From positions 21,866 through 85,865 of IMG/VR virus record IMGVR_UViG_3300031730_000002: a stretch of 64,000 bases of DNA, one strand, 5' to 3'. A program made the translations under genes and the position numbers. The notes under the pieces were generated by a model. The model did no database searches. It was not told the DNA's origin and saw only the letters and a list, made by a program, of their open reading frames with translations. The stretch is from a virus. Positions 7,895 through 17,055 of the stretch are shown here, piece after piece. How positions within the stretch are numbered: position 1 is the stretch's first letter; each line of letters opens with the position of its first letter.

Positions 7895-10710
7895 ACACTT
7901 TGCCTGCGCTGTTGCCGACCGCCCGTATTTGGGACATCCCCTTCGACGGTGAAGAGGTTGATCCGCTGTTTGCTTACCACCCTTCGCTCGGCGGCTCTAT
8001 TCGTGACTGGATTCCGCCGGGTTGCGGGCGCGCGATGGTGATCGTCAATGGTGTCGCGCTGATGCAGCGTGAGTGGATCTTCCGTCCAGTGCTTCCAGGA
8101 GACGTGATCGACTGGCACTTGCTGCCGACTGGTGGCGGTGACAACAAGGGCACGTCACGTCAAGTACTGACGATCATTGCGATCATTGTCATCGCCTATT
8201 TTCTTGGGCCTGCAGGCGCAGGTCTGTCAGGCACCGAACTCGCGGTGGCGACAGTAGCTGCAAACCTTGCGGCCACAGTGCTGATCAACGCGATCATTCC
8301 GATCAAGGCACTTGATGTCAGCGCGAACTCGGCATCGTCGGTCTATAACGTCGCGCTGTCTGCCAACTCAGCTCGTCTGAACCAGCCGATCCCGGTCATC
8401 TATGGTCGCATGAAGACCTTTCCGGACTTCGCCGCTCAGCCTTATTCCTACTACGCCAACAACAATCAGTACTACGCCGCGGTCTTCTGCATCGGGCAGG
8501 GCCACTACACCATCGAGCGGGTGATGATCGATGACACGAACATCCGCAACTTTGAAGATGTGAAGTATCGCATCCTGCCTCCAGGCTCATTGCCTACGCT
8601 GGTGCAAACCAATGTGGTGACGGCACCGGAGATCGCAGGCCAAGAGCTGAAGGCTGGGCGCTTCACCGCAGGCTACACAGTCTGTGCTGCAGGCTACGTT
8701 GTTTCGCGCATCGAGATCGATGTGACGATGGATCAAGGCATCGGCTACATGGAGAACGACGGCTCGATCACGCCGTTCCCATTGGATATGCGAGTCGACG
8801 CACGCTACGTCGATGACTTCGGTGTGCCCACCAGCGCGGTGACCGGCTCGGCGTCTTGGTTCAACATCATGCTGCCGAACATCACCGGGGCAACGCGCAC
8901 ACCAATCCGCCGGACCTTTGGTGTGGACATTACGCCGGGTCGGGTCGAGGTGCGGATGACTCGCACAACACTCTTCTACACCGACAACCACTACGTCAAC
9001 ACTGTCAACTGGGCGTCGATGCGTGGCTTCATTGTCGACGCCGATGGGGCAGTTCTGCACGCAGGTGCAACACACATGGAAGTGCTGATGAAGGCCAGCG
9101 AACAGCTGACCGGCTTGAATCAGCGCAAGGTGAATGTGATCGCGCGCCGAAAGCTCAGCGTGCAGACTGCCACAGGCGTGTACGGCCCACTTGCGGAGAC
9201 CCGCAGCATCGCTTGGGCGATTCAGGACATCTGGCTCAACCAAGATTACGGTGCGCGACAGGCATTCAGCACACATGACTACGACACCTTGGTGATCCTG
9301 GATGCCATTTGGGCAGCCCGCCAGGACTACCTCGACATCATCTTCGACAGCCGCATCACTGTGCGTGAGGCGTTGAAGATCGTGACGCAGGCGGGTCGCG
9401 CTATTGCCTATCAGCGCATGGGCATGCTGACCGTGGCACGCGATCAGATGCAGACGCTTCCGATCGCAGGCTTCAGTGGGCGCAACATTGTGGCTGGCAG
9501 CGCGACGATCGGATATGCGCTACCGACACCAGAAACGGCTGACGCAGTTGTTGTTGAGTACTTCGACAATCGCATTTGGGACTGGGTGCCTGTGGTCTGC
9601 CCGGCGCCTGGTGTTGTGACGCCGGTCAACCCAGTGACGCTGCGGCTTGCAGGCATCACGCAGTACTACCAAGCCAAACGCGAGGGTACTTACAAGGCCG
9701 CTGACAACCTCTGGCGCCGCGAGTTCCCTCGGTGGCAGACCGAGCTGCTGGGCCGGCTGCCGACTTACGGAAGTCCGGTACTCTTTGCCCCGGCGATGCC
9801 GGGCTGGGCACAGAGTGGTGATGTGGTTGATGTGAGCGGGCTCAGCATCACGCTCAGCGAGCCCGTAGTCTTCGAGACTGGTGTCGACAACTTCATCAGC
9901 TTCATGGGGCCTTACGGCAACTATGGCGCCGCGATCGTCGCATCTCCAGGCAGCGACTCGAACACAGTTGTGCTCGCATCAGCGCCAGCCTTCGCTCTGG
10001 TCTTCAGCGATTCAGATCGAGCGCGCACGCGCTACATCTTCGGGCCGCAAGGTCACGCAGAGATGATGGTGCGCATCTTGAGCTTGCAGTACAAGGGGCA
10101 CTCGGAGACCGGGCCGATCGTCGAGCTCTCTGGAGTGTCGGAAGACAACCGCGTGCATGCTGCTGACAACGAGTTTTTGCCTGTTGGTGGGGTGGTTCAG
10201 AGCCCAGTGCCTACCAGTGAAGCCGGCGACTTGGACAATCCGCCTGTCGGTGAAGGTGCACCAGGTGACGGCGGCGAGTACTACTACACCGTCGACATTG
10301 GAGATCCTTGGATCACCGAGACCACATCTTTCGCTGCGCCGAAGTCAATCAGCTTCACGTTCAAGAACGATGGCACACTTCTCAGCGACCCGACCTATCC
10401 AGGGTCTGATGTGCACCCGCTCTGGATGCTCTATGGGGCGGTCGAATCGTCGATTGCTGCGCAGTACGAGGTACGAGCAGTCATCACTTCTACTGACCCG
10501 GTTATTCCTACCGATTTTGATTTGGTGGCAACTTTCACAGATGACACCGGGGCTTGGCACAACCTCGGCGCGGATGTGACCTACACACTGAATCTGACAG
10601 CCGGCGAGACCGCCATTGTGCAAGGCTATTTTGAGATTCGGGATGTCGCGACGCATACAGTCCAGGACTCTGGCGGTATGCTCTTTGCGATCTACACCAG
10701 CATCATCTGA
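7891..10710 (+). CDS. Tail tip / host specificity protein, lambda gpJ-like
   Basis: This 939-residue protein starts at the GTG of a GTGA overlap. A hydrophobic double segment lies at residues ~85-135 (I-I-A-I-I-V-I-A-Y-F and A-A-N-L-A-A-T-V), as in fused gpI/gpJ proteins. The gpJ-like body follows with I-P-V-I-Y-G-R, R-V-D-A-R-Y-V-D and A-I-Q-D-I-W-L-N-Q-D-Y-G-A-R. Proteins of this type form the central tip that contacts the receptor. The C-terminal ~200 residues, after a Gly/Pro linker, are probably the variable receptor-facing part. Confidence 0.85.
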   Translation: MNTLPALLPTARIWDIPFDGEEVDPLFAYHPSLGGSIRDWIPPGCGRAMVIVNGVALMQREWIFRPVLPGDVIDWHLLPTGGGDNKGTSRQVLTIIAIIVIAYFLGPAGAGLSGTELAVATVAANLAATVLINAIIPIKALDVSANSASSVYNVALSANSARLNQPIPVIYGRMKTFPDFAAQPYSYYANNNQYYAAVFCIGQGHYTIERVMIDDTNIRNFEDVKYRILPPGSLPTLVQTNVVTAPEIAGQELKAGRFTAGYTVCAAGYVVSRIEIDVTMDQGIGYMENDGSITPFPLDMRVDARYVDDFGVPTSAVTGSASWFNIMLPNITGATRTPIRRTFGVDITPGRVEVRMTRTTLFYTDNHYVNTVNWASMRGFIVDADGAVLHAGATHMEVLMKASEQLTGLNQRKVNVIARRKLSVQTATGVYGPLAETRSIAWAIQDIWLNQDYGARQAFSTHDYDTLVILDAIWAARQDYLDIIFDSRITVREALKIVTQAGRAIAYQRMGMLTVARDQMQTLPIAGFSGRNIVAGSATIGYALPTPETADAVVVEYFDNRIWDWVPVVCPAPGVVTPVNPVTLRLAGITQYYQAKREGTYKAADNLWRREFPRWQTELLGRLPTYGSPVLFAPAMPGWAQSGDVVDVSGLSITLSEPVVFETGVDNFISFMGPYGNYGAAIVASPGSDSNTVVLASAPAFALVFSDSDRARTRYIFGPQGHAEMMVRILSLQYKGHSETGPIVELSGVSEDNRVHAADNEFLPVGGVVQSPVPTSEAGDLDNPPVGEGAPGDGGEYYYTVDIGDPWITETTSFAAPKSISFTFKNDGTLLSDPTYPGSDVHPLWMLYGAVESSIAAQYEVRAVITSTDPVIPTDFDLVATFTDDTGAWHNLGADVTYTLNLTAGETAIVQGYFEIRDVATHTVQDSGGMLFAIYTSII

Positions 10711-10721
10711 CCGAGAAGACC

Positions 10722-11594
10722 ATGAGCCAACTATCCAACTACACCGAGAACGAGCTTGCCGATTTCATTCGAGGGCAGGGAGCGGCGGGCATCAACGCCA
10801 TCTCGCTCTTCTACATCGGGCTTGCGACTGCAGCGAGCGACGGCAGCATCACGGAGTGCTCTGGCACCGGGTATGCACGGCAAGCGTATGGGCGCGGCTT
10901 GACCCAGTGGTGCGGTACTCAAGGCTCTGGCACTACGCTGGCCAGTACTGGGGTCAGCCACGCGATCAGCAACAACAACTCATGCTCCTTTGGCACATCG
11001 GGTGCAGCGTGGGGCACTGCCACACACGCAGTGCTGTACAGCGCAATCACTGGCGGCAATGTCATCGCTTACTGCGAACTGCCCAGTCCGATCTCTATCG
11101 GGTCTGGTGTGCCGGTTAGCTTGGCTGCAGGCGCGATCTCGATGACGTTGGGGTTGACTGGCGGGTTGAGCAACTACCTGTCCAACAAGCTACTCGATTT
11201 TGTGTTTCGCGCCGTGGCCTACACGATGCCGGCCAATCTGTTCTTCGGCCTGTTCACGACCGCGCCGACGAATGCTGGTGGCGGCGTCGAGGTGTCGGGT
11301 GGGGCCTACGCCCGCCAGAGCCTGCCGGCGTCTATGGCTGGCCTCTGCGGTACGCAGGGTGCTGGAACCACAGTGGCCAGCACCGGTACAAGCGGTCGAA
11401 TTGCCAACAACCTGACCCTTGCTTTCCCCACTCCAACGGCCAACTGGGGCACAATCACGCATGAGGCGGTTTTCGATGCTGTGAGCGCTGGGAACCTGCT
11501 CTTCTGGAACGTGCTCGATGTGCCCCGCACGGTGCTCTCAGCCAGCAGCCCGCAGACGCATGCAGCAGACACATGGGAGCTGACCTTTGCCTAA
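10722..11594 (+). CDS. Tail fibre protein with two copies of one domain
   Basis: This 290-residue protein has two repeats, about residues 1-145 and 146-290. Each begins with L-S-N-Y, then L-x-D-F, and continues with L-F, Y-A-R-Q, W/L-C-G-T-Q-G and G-T-T-x-A-S-T-G, then W-G-T-x-T-H-x-x-x. Single-copy proteins of this kind are common tail fibre or tail tip proteins in siphophages. The duplication is visible in sequence; receptor binding is inferred. A shorter related domain follows a Tat signal in the gene at 59194. Confidence 0.72.
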   Translation: MSQLSNYTENELADFIRGQGAAGINAISLFYIGLATAASDGSITECSGTGYARQAYGRGLTQWCGTQGSGTTLASTGVSHAISNNNSCSFGTSGAAWGTATHAVLYSAITGGNVIAYCELPSPISIGSGVPVSLAAGAISMTLGLTGGLSNYLSNKLLDFVFRAVAYTMPANLFFGLFTTAPTNAGGGVEVSGGAYARQSLPASMAGLCGTQGAGTTVASTGTSGRIANNLTLAFPTPTANWGTITHEAVFDAVSAGNLLFWNVLDVPRTVLSASSPQTHAADTWELTFA

Positions 11595-11619
11595 CTCTCG
11601 AAATCACCGGGACTTTGCC

Positions 11620-11955
11620 ATGACTGCACCAGACACAGGCTCCATGCCGCTCGACTCTCACGGGCGCCGCAAGTTCTTTCAGTTCAACCCGAACATCGAC
11701 TCAGGCACCTTGCTGAACATCCTGGTGATGGTCGTTGGCGGTTTCATCGCCTACGGAACCTACACCAGCGACAAGGCCTTGCAGACCGCGCGCATCACCG
11801 CGGTCGAGAAGGAGGTGATCGAGAACAAAGGTACTGTCAAGGAGGCTGTGACCGACTTGAAAGGTGAGGTCAAAGACGTGCAGCGCACGCTGCGCGATGT
11901 GAACGAGAGCCTTGCGGTGCTCAAGGCTCGCCCCAGCATTCAACCGAGGCCGTGA
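11620..11955 (+). CDS. Single-TM coiled-coil protein of the lysis module
   Basis: This 111-residue protein starts at the ATG at 11620; an upstream TTG would overlap the tail fibre gene. It has a soluble N-terminus, one membrane helix (residues ~31-48, I-L-V-M-V-V-G-G-F-I-A-Y), then a charged coiled coil. That layout fits an inner-membrane lysis protein, either a holin-type or spanin-type partner. It directly precedes the two-TM protein and the endolysin. The exact role cannot be assigned. Confidence 0.55.
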   Translation: MTAPDTGSMPLDSHGRRKFFQFNPNIDSGTLLNILVMVVGGFIAYGTYTSDKALQTARITAVEKEVIENKGTVKEAVTDLKGEVKDVQRTLRDVNESLAVLKARPSIQPRP

Positions 11956-11956
11956 C

Positions 11957-12286
11957 ATGGAAATGCCCAAAGTTCCTCAGGCCTTCATGCAAGGTCTCAT
12001 TGCTTTGCTGCTGATCGGCAACTTCACCTTCATGCTGGTTGCGCCCTCAATCTTCCCCAGCTACAAGCCGCCCGGCGACGCGCTGACGCAGACGCTGGTC
12101 AATCTCGTGATCCTTGCTGTGGGCTACTACCTCGGCAGCTCGCAGGGCTCAGCCCGCAAAGATGAGCTGAACGCCAGCCAGCAGGACAAGGCGATCGTGG
12201 CGCTGACCGGCGCTGCACCTCTTGCTGCGCCCGTGAAGATCGACGACAGCACCCCCATCAAGGTTGAAGAGACTGCACCGAAATGA
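11957..12286 (+). CDS. Putative holin (two membrane helices)
   Basis: This 109-residue protein has two predicted membrane helices, at residues ~12-35 (G-L-I-A-L-L-L-I-G-N-F) and ~47-64 (L-V-N-L-V-I-L-A-V-G-Y-Y-L), and a soluble Ala/Lys-rich tail. It lies immediately before the endolysin and overlaps its start (ATGA). Size, topology and position fit a holin, the pore former that releases or exposes endolysin. No named holin family was recognised. Confidence 0.65.
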   Translation: MEMPKVPQAFMQGLIALLLIGNFTFMLVAPSIFPSYKPPGDALTQTLVNLVILAVGYYLGSSQGSARKDELNASQQDKAIVALTGAAPLAAPVKIDDSTPIKVEETAPK

Positions 12287-12927
12287 TCACCGCCTCGCAG
12301 TGGCTGCGCGTGCTGGCCTACTGCGGTGTGAAGTTCACCACCGCGACCAGCTGGGCCAAGGTCTTCGAAGCCAGGGTGCAGCCCGAGCTGTTCTCGCTCG
12401 GGCAGGCCGAGCTGGACGACTTCGTCGGCCAGACCCTGCACGAGTCGGCGATGCTGGAGCATCTGGTCGAGAACCTGAACTACAGCGCGAAGCGAATCCG
12501 CGAGATCGGCAATGAATCCCCGGTTGGCTCGCGCTGGCGCTCGTTGGTGCCGATGGCCGACAGCCTGGCTTACAAGCCTCGCGAATTCGGCAACGCCGTC
12601 TACGGCGGCCGGCTGGGCAACACGCTGCCAGAGTCGGGCTTCAAGTACCGGGGCCGCGGCATCCCGATGATCACCGGCTACGACAACTACGCCTTGGTGC
12701 AGAAGCTCACCGGCTTGCCTATCGTGGCCGTGCCCGAGCTGCTCGAACAGCCGGACATGGCGCTGCGCTGCGCGATCCTTTGGTGGGAGAAGAAGGTGCC
12801 GGACAGCGCGATCGACAGTGTCGAGCGTGTGACAAAGGCGGTGCAGGGCGCCCAGCTCGGGCTCGATGATCGGAGACAGCTTACGCAAAAAGCGTCACAA
12901 GCTCTCAAGGAATGCCTTAAAGTGTGA
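12283..12927 (+). CDS. Endolysin, GH19 chitinase-like
   Basis: This 214-residue protein has the compact GH19-type lysozyme fold used by many phages of Gram-negative hosts. The T-L-H-E-S-A-M-L-E-H-L-x-E-N-L-N-Y-S segment contains the likely catalytic Glu (E54, with a second at E63). R-G-R-G-I-P-M-I-T-G-Y-D-N-Y follows, as in GH19 lysins. There is no signal peptide, so export should depend on a holin. It cleaves peptidoglycan glycan strands at the end of infection. Confidence 0.9.
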   Translation: MITASQWLRVLAYCGVKFTTATSWAKVFEARVQPELFSLGQAELDDFVGQTLHESAMLEHLVENLNYSAKRIREIGNESPVGSRWRSLVPMADSLAYKPREFGNAVYGGRLGNTLPESGFKYRGRGIPMITGYDNYALVQKLTGLPIVAVPELLEQPDMALRCAILWWEKKVPDSAIDSVERVTKAVQGAQLGLDDRRQLTQKASQALKECLKV

Positions 12928-12957
12928 GTCTCCCTCCACTGCCTTGAAAGGCCTCCC

Positions 12958-13320
12958 ATGCTCAAACGACTCGATCCGCGCGGCTTCATTGCCGCGTTCC
13001 TACTGGTGATGCTGGTTAGCGCTTGCAGCACCTTCGGCGTGCCAACGCCGCAGACCTTCAACCAGAACCTTGCGGTCAGCATTGCTGCGAACACCTCGGT
13101 GCGCGAGACCGCGACCACGCTGCTGCAAGCTGGCAAGATCTCGGCGATCGACGCGCAGAACATCCAGGCTCAGGCTGATGTGGCGCGTGAAGGCTTGAAC
13201 GTCGCGCGAACGCTGTCAGGCACCGACCTTGCGAGTGCGCAGGGTCGACTTGAAGCCACGACTGCGGCGTTGAAGGCGCTGCAGGCCTACCTCGCAACGA
13301 AACAAGGAGCGCCGAAATGA
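12958..13320 (+). CDS. Lysis-module lipoprotein
   Basis: This 120-residue protein has a signal peptide ending in the lipobox L-V-S-A-C, with Cys at residue ~23. An Ala/Gln-rich helical domain follows. It comes right after the endolysin, the usual place for an outer-membrane spanin or a related envelope protein, but it is longer than typical Rz1 and is not Pro-rich. Lipoprotein status is well supported; the spanin role is speculative. Confidence 0.62.
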   Translation: MLKRLDPRGFIAAFLLVMLVSACSTFGVPTPQTFNQNLAVSIAANTSVRETATTLLQAGKISAIDAQNIQAQADVAREGLNVARTLSGTDLASAQGRLEATTAALKALQAYLATKQGAPK

Positions 13321-13505
13321 ACGCACTCGCCATCATCACGCTGCTGCTGCAGTACTCCGACAAAATCGCGCAGATCGGCGGTCTTCTGTCGAAGGCCCAG
13401 TCCGAAGGCCGCGACGTGACCGACGCCGAACTGGACACCCTGTTCGCCGGTGACGACGCTGCTCGCGCAGCGCTGGCCGCGGCAATCGCTGCAGCCCAGC
13501 CGTAA
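13317..13505 (+). CDS. Small Ala-rich protein of the lysis module
   Basis: This 62-residue protein begins in an ATGA overlap with the lipoprotein gene. The N-terminus (L-A-I-I-T-L-L-L-Q-Y) is hydrophobic or amphipathic and the rest is charged, then Ala-rich. No family was recognised. Confidence 0.5.
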   Translation: MNALAIITLLLQYSDKIAQIGGLLSKAQSEGRDVTDAELDTLFAGDDAARAALAAAIAAAQP

Positions 13506-13515
13506 GGGGAGAGCC

Positions 13516-14196
13516 ATGCGTCAGATCTTTCTTTTGGCGCTGGCTCTGCTGTGCGCGCCTGTGCAGGCAGCCATCGGCTGCCTGCCTGTCACGATCTTCA
13601 CGCCTTTTCCCATTGCGATGGGGTCTGTGACGAAGTCTGTGGAGACCGACGCGGCCACTGCTGATGCATGGTGGTGCCCGATCTATCCGGACGGTGTTCT
13701 CAGGTATCAAGTCAACGTGATGTGGAGCCTGAAGAAGACCAAAGCTGCCTACGACTGGGGTGCAGCCTTTATCCGGATCAAGGCAGCTCCCTCCATGCTC
13801 GACGCGCTCAATGGGGAGCTGGCATCGAACAGCGCGGCAACAGCACCTGGCTCGCAGGATGAGTACGAAGTCAACCTTGTGAAGTATCGAGCTTGTCTCG
13901 CACTGGCGACCAAGCCCTATGTTGTGAGCATCCCGGATCTACCGGCCAACTTCTGCGGTGTGGCGCCTACGCCGCCCGGCCCAAGCGCTGTCACATGGCT
14001 GACACCGAGCAGCACTACCTTGAAGGTGTACTCGAACAACAGCGGGAAGCTGGGCCCCGCCATCGCAGGGCGCACTGCACCGCCAAATGCGAAATGCAAC
14101 AGCTCGGTGCCCCAAGTGAAGCTCGGTACGTCTGTTTACTTTCCTCTTCTCACCGGCCCACTCAACGAGCTGGTTTTGTGTAAACTGGTGCAATAA
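13516..14196 (+). CDS. Secreted protein of unknown function
   Basis: This 226-residue protein has a clear Sec signal peptide (L-L-A-L-A-L-L-C-A-P-V-Q-A, cleavage near residue 19). The mature part has several Cys residues (C22, C49 and others), consistent with disulphides in the periplasm. The ATG at 13516 is preceded by GGGGAGAG. It lies at the end of the lysis module, so an envelope role is possible, but no family was recognised. Confidence 0.55.
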   Translation: MRQIFLLALALLCAPVQAAIGCLPVTIFTPFPIAMGSVTKSVETDAATADAWWCPIYPDGVLRYQVNVMWSLKKTKAAYDWGAAFIRIKAAPSMLDALNGELASNSAATAPGSQDEYEVNLVKYRACLALATKPYVVSIPDLPANFCGVAPTPPGPSAVTWLTPSSTTLKVYSNNSGKLGPAIAGRTAPPNAKCNSSVPQVKLGTSVYFPLLTGPLNELVLCKLVQ

Positions 14197-14579
14197 TGCA
14201 CGTCACGATCCAACGTCTCGAAGTTCACATCCACGCCGACTTCTCGGCTCTTCTTCCATCCATCGGAGCAATCATGGCAACCCTCGACGAACTGCAAGCC
14301 AAGGCCACCCAAGCAGCTGAGGCTGTGGCATCCCTCACCGCTGCTGTCACGGCATCGAACGACAAGACCGACGAACTGATCACCGTGGCCGGCGCCACCA
14401 AGGACGCACTGGAAGCGCTGCGCGCCGATGTGGCCAACGGTATCGTGGTCGACCCCGCGCGCCTCGACGCCATCCTGGCGCAGATGGACAGCGTGGTCGT
14501 GGCTGCCGAAGCCTCGAAGGTCGCCGTGGCCGAACAAGACGCGCAGACCGGTGCCGCGGCCGAAGCAAACGTGCCCTGA
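14196..14579 (+). CDS. Coiled-coil protein ending the structural/lysis operon
   Basis: This 127-residue protein starts in a TAATG overlap. Its first 15 residues (M-H-V-T-I-Q-R-L-E-V-H-I-H-A-D) form a strand pattern seen in small siphophage proteins. A heptad-rich Ala/Leu helix follows from residue ~27. An internal ATG at 14274 has a reasonable ribosome binding site and would give a 101-residue form. It is the last plus-strand gene before the convergent junction. Function unknown. Confidence 0.55.
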   Translation: MHVTIQRLEVHIHADFSALLPSIGAIMATLDELQAKATQAAEAVASLTAAVTASNDKTDELITVAGATKDALEALRADVANGIVVDPARLDAILAQMDSVVVAAEASKVAVAEQDAQTGAAAEANVP

Positions 14580-14599
14580 GTCTCGGGTGAAGGTGGACT

Positions 14600-14619
14600 A
14601 CGGCGCGGGAACGCGCCGT
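14600..14619. other. Hairpin with GGAA loop in convergent gap
   Basis: ACGGCGCG and CGCGCCGT pair perfectly around a GGAA tetraloop. It lies 21 bases after the last plus-strand stop. No T-run follows, so it is a weak terminator candidate or a structured 3' end. Confidence 0.5.
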
Positions 14620-14646
14620 GGTTACCTTGTCCCTGGAGAGGCATTC

Positions 14647-14680
14647 AAAGCCGTCGACGACGAGTGCGTTCGACGGCTTT
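14647..14680. terminator. Hairpin between convergent operons, possible two-way terminator
   Basis: AAAGCCGTCGA and TCGACGGCTTT form an 11-bp perfect stem around a 12-base loop. The A3 and T3 ends give short tracts in both directions. It lies between the converging units ending at 14579 (plus) and 14720 (minus). The T tracts are short, so efficiency is uncertain. The remaining bases of 14580-14719 hold no convincing gene. Confidence 0.55.
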
Positions 14681-14719
14681 CGTCCATTCTGAGCGAACGT
14701 ACAGGCTCAACAGAGCTTG

Positions 14720-14953
14720 TCAAAAGCTCGACGTTGGCACCGGATCTGCTCTACCCTTCCGAAGCGCCCACGCCCGCACACCGTCAAGCAGCACCCACAC
14801 GCCAGCCCCGAAGGGCTTGACGTACTGCTCCCCCTCCAGCCAGAGGCCCTTGTGGATGCGCTGGTAGATCGTGTTGGCGTTCTCTCCCGAGATCTCGCAG
14901 TAGCGCTTGAGCGGCAAGCCGCCCAAGCGCTCGACTGCCTCGTTCGGAGTCAC
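14720..14953 (-). CDS. Excisionase-like small DNA-binding protein
   Basis: This 77-residue protein has the outline of lambdoid excisionase-like proteins (DUF1233 type): L-P-L-K-R-Y-C-E-I-S-G, then N-T-I-Y-Q-R-I-H-K-G-L-W, a short beta hairpin and a W-V-L-L-D-G-V-R-A-W helix, i.e. a winged-helix shape. Such proteins bend DNA at attachment sites or act as regulators. No integrase is present in the window. It overlaps the sbcC stop by four bases and is the last gene of its operon. Confidence 0.55.
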   Translation of the reverse strand: MTPNEAVERLGGLPLKRYCEISGENANTIYQRIHKGLWLEGEQYVKPFGAGVWVLLDGVRAWALRKGRADPVPTSSF

Positions 14954-17055
14954 AAGGACACCACCTGGCTTGCGAAGGCGTCGACCAGCGGGCTGTGCGT
15001 CACCAGCAGCGTCTGATCGAAGCCGGCCGATGCCACCAAGCCCAGCATGTTGGTCTCGCGCTCATCGTCGCAGGCCGCCCCCGGCTCATCGAGCATGAGG
15101 AAGCGGGCGTTCGGCAGGAAGGTCTTGGTGAGGGCGATTCGGATCGCGAGCCCGAGCGCATCGAGCGTCGAGCCCGAGAGCCCGCCCACGTCCTGCCCAT
15201 CGGCCTTGAAGCCGCCGTCTGTGCGGGTGATCACCGACTGCACGCCACGAACCGACGAGAAGTAGCTGCTCACCGACGCCAGCACGATCGTCCACAGCTT
15301 GTCGGAGATCGCCGGCCGCGCGCCGCGCAGCTTCTTGATAAGCGCGTTGTTCCGGTTCATGGCTGCGAGCCGATCCCGTGCAGTGTCGAGCTGGACCTGC
15401 AGGGTGTGGCGCTGCTGTACCCGCTGGGCGTGCAGCTGCAGCTTGTGCTCCATCTCGACCCGCTTGGCGTCGAGCGCAGCCTTCACGTCGCGGATCTCGT
15501 CGCCCAGCACGCGCACACGGTGCTCCAGCGCGTCGCCAGCGTCGAGCCGAGCCTTGGCCAGCACCGCGGCAGCTTCGAGGCCTTCCTGCGCCGCCTGCAA
15601 GGCCGCCAGCTGCCCTTGCAGTGCTGAGAGCTGCCGTTCGCTGGCCGCCTTGTCCGACGCCGAGCTGAAGTATGCGCGGTGCTCGGCCTCAGCCCTGGCG
15701 ATCAGCTCGGCGTAGGCCGGTCGTTCGCCAGCGGCTTGCGGCACTTCGCCTTTCCACTTCCAGCTGTGTGGCACCTGATCGTCAGCGATCTCTATGTAGG
15801 CACTATGCTTCCCTATTGCCCGCTCGTATGCGGTCGCCTGCTGGTCGAGTAGCAACAGCTCATCATATTCAGCCTTAGTGCCGGCATAGGCTGTCTCACA
15901 AGCCAACACAGCCGTGTCGATCTCAGCCACTTCAGCATTCACTGCGATGTTGCGCTGCACGACTTCAGGCACCGATGCCAGATCCTTGTCACAGAAGGCA
16001 CAGGTCTGTTCTTTGACCAGGCCTGCGACCACAGTAGCGCGGCGAGTAAGCAGGGCGTTGTTCTGGTTGATTAAGTTGTTGACCGTCTGCAGTGAATCCT
16101 TGAGCGCTTCTGCCAATGAGGCACGACTACCAGCCCACACCAGTTCAGGCACAGGCAGGTTGTGCAGCTGGCCATAGGCCGTCAGCGCAGCGTCCTCCTG
16201 CACGCGGCTGAACAGCGCCTTGCGCCAGTCCTCGACCTGCTCCTGCGTGGTGGTCGGCTGGATGAGCAGGCGCACAGTGGCCGGTAGCACTTCGGAGATC
16301 CGTAGCGACACCTGATCGGCGTCGCGCACGCCCGCGGCGGCGTCGACGATGGCCTTCCGCGCGTCGCCGAGCGCCAGGGCATTCAGCTCTGTCGACTTGA
16401 GCTTCTGCTCTTCGTAGGCCGCGCCCATGCGGCTGTTGAGCGCGTCGATCTCGATCTCCATCGCCGCCGTGTCCAGCGGCTCAACCGCCGCAGCTTCGAG
16501 CTGGCCAGCCAGCGTGGCCAGCTGAGTCTCGACATCCTTCGTCGCGCCGGTGGGCAGGTCGTGCTGCACCATCTCCACGATCCGGTCGATGAGGTTGAAG
16601 TCGGCCAACGTCTCGATCAGCGCCGCCGCCTCGCTCGGGCCGCCGGCCAGCGCACCACGCAGCGCACCTTGCGACGCGAGCATCATCTTGCTGGCTGTGT
16701 CGGCAGTGGTGCCCAACAGGTTCTCGCAGAAGCGAGTGACTTCGGTCTGGCCAGTGACCTTGCCGCCAGCGTAGTTCAGCTCGGCACCGGACTTCTTGCG
16801 CACGATCGTGTAGCTCACGCCATCGAAGTGGAATGCAAGCTCGATGCGCAGCGCGCTCTCGGGCTGGCCCCACGTCACGCATCGGTCGAGCGGCTGGCGC
16901 AAGGCGCGGAAGCCGAACAGCGCAGCTGCAAGCGCTTCCTGGACCGTGGTCTTCCCGGCTTCATTCAAGCCGCGGATGGCCACAAGGCCTTGGGCAAAGT
17001 TGATGGTCAGATCTTCGTGCTTGCGGAAGAACTTGAGAGTGAGACGATCAAACAT
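14950..17055 (-). CDS. sbcC: SbcC/Rad50-like recombination ATPase
   Basis: This 701-residue SMC-like ATPase has Walker A at residues 29-37 (G-L-N-E-A-G-K-T-T) and two coiled-coil arms. A zinc-hook C-A-F-C lies at ~352-355. A signature L-S-G-S and Walker B with D-loop (L-M-L-D-E-P-G-A-A-C-D-D) lie near the C-terminus. With the SbcD-like product of the next gene upstream it should form an end-processing nuclease like phage gp46/gp47. Its start overlaps the sbcD stop. It is shorter than E. coli SbcC (~1050), as is usual in phages. Confidence 0.9.
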   Translation of the reverse strand: MFDRLTLKFFRKHEDLTINFAQGLVAIRGLNEAGKTTVQEALAAALFGFRALRQPLDRCVTWGQPESALRIELAFHFDGVSYTIVRKKSGAELNYAGGKVTGQTEVTRFCENLLGTTADTASKMMLASQGALRGALAGGPSEAAALIETLADFNLIDRIVEMVQHDLPTGATKDVETQLATLAGQLEAAAVEPLDTAAMEIEIDALNSRMGAAYEEQKLKSTELNALALGDARKAIVDAAAGVRDADQVSLRISEVLPATVRLLIQPTTTQEQVEDWRKALFSRVQEDAALTAYGQLHNLPVPELVWAGSRASLAEALKDSLQTVNNLINQNNALLTRRATVVAGLVKEQTCAFCDKDLASVPEVVQRNIAVNAEVAEIDTAVLACETAYAGTKAEYDELLLLDQQATAYERAIGKHSAYIEIADDQVPHSWKWKGEVPQAAGERPAYAELIARAEAEHRAYFSSASDKAASERQLSALQGQLAALQAAQEGLEAAAVLAKARLDAGDALEHRVRVLGDEIRDVKAALDAKRVEMEHKLQLHAQRVQQRHTLQVQLDTARDRLAAMNRNNALIKKLRGARPAISDKLWTIVLASVSSYFSSVRGVQSVITRTDGGFKADGQDVGGLSGSTLDALGLAIRIALTKTFLPNARFLMLDEPGAACDDERETNMLGLVASAGFDQTLLVTHSPLVDAFASQVVSL

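Noticed and set aside
14587-14820. Possible plus-strand extension gene after 14579 (GTG at 14587)
   Set aside because: No ribosome binding site, runs through two hairpins and overlaps the excisionase-like gene by 100 bases.
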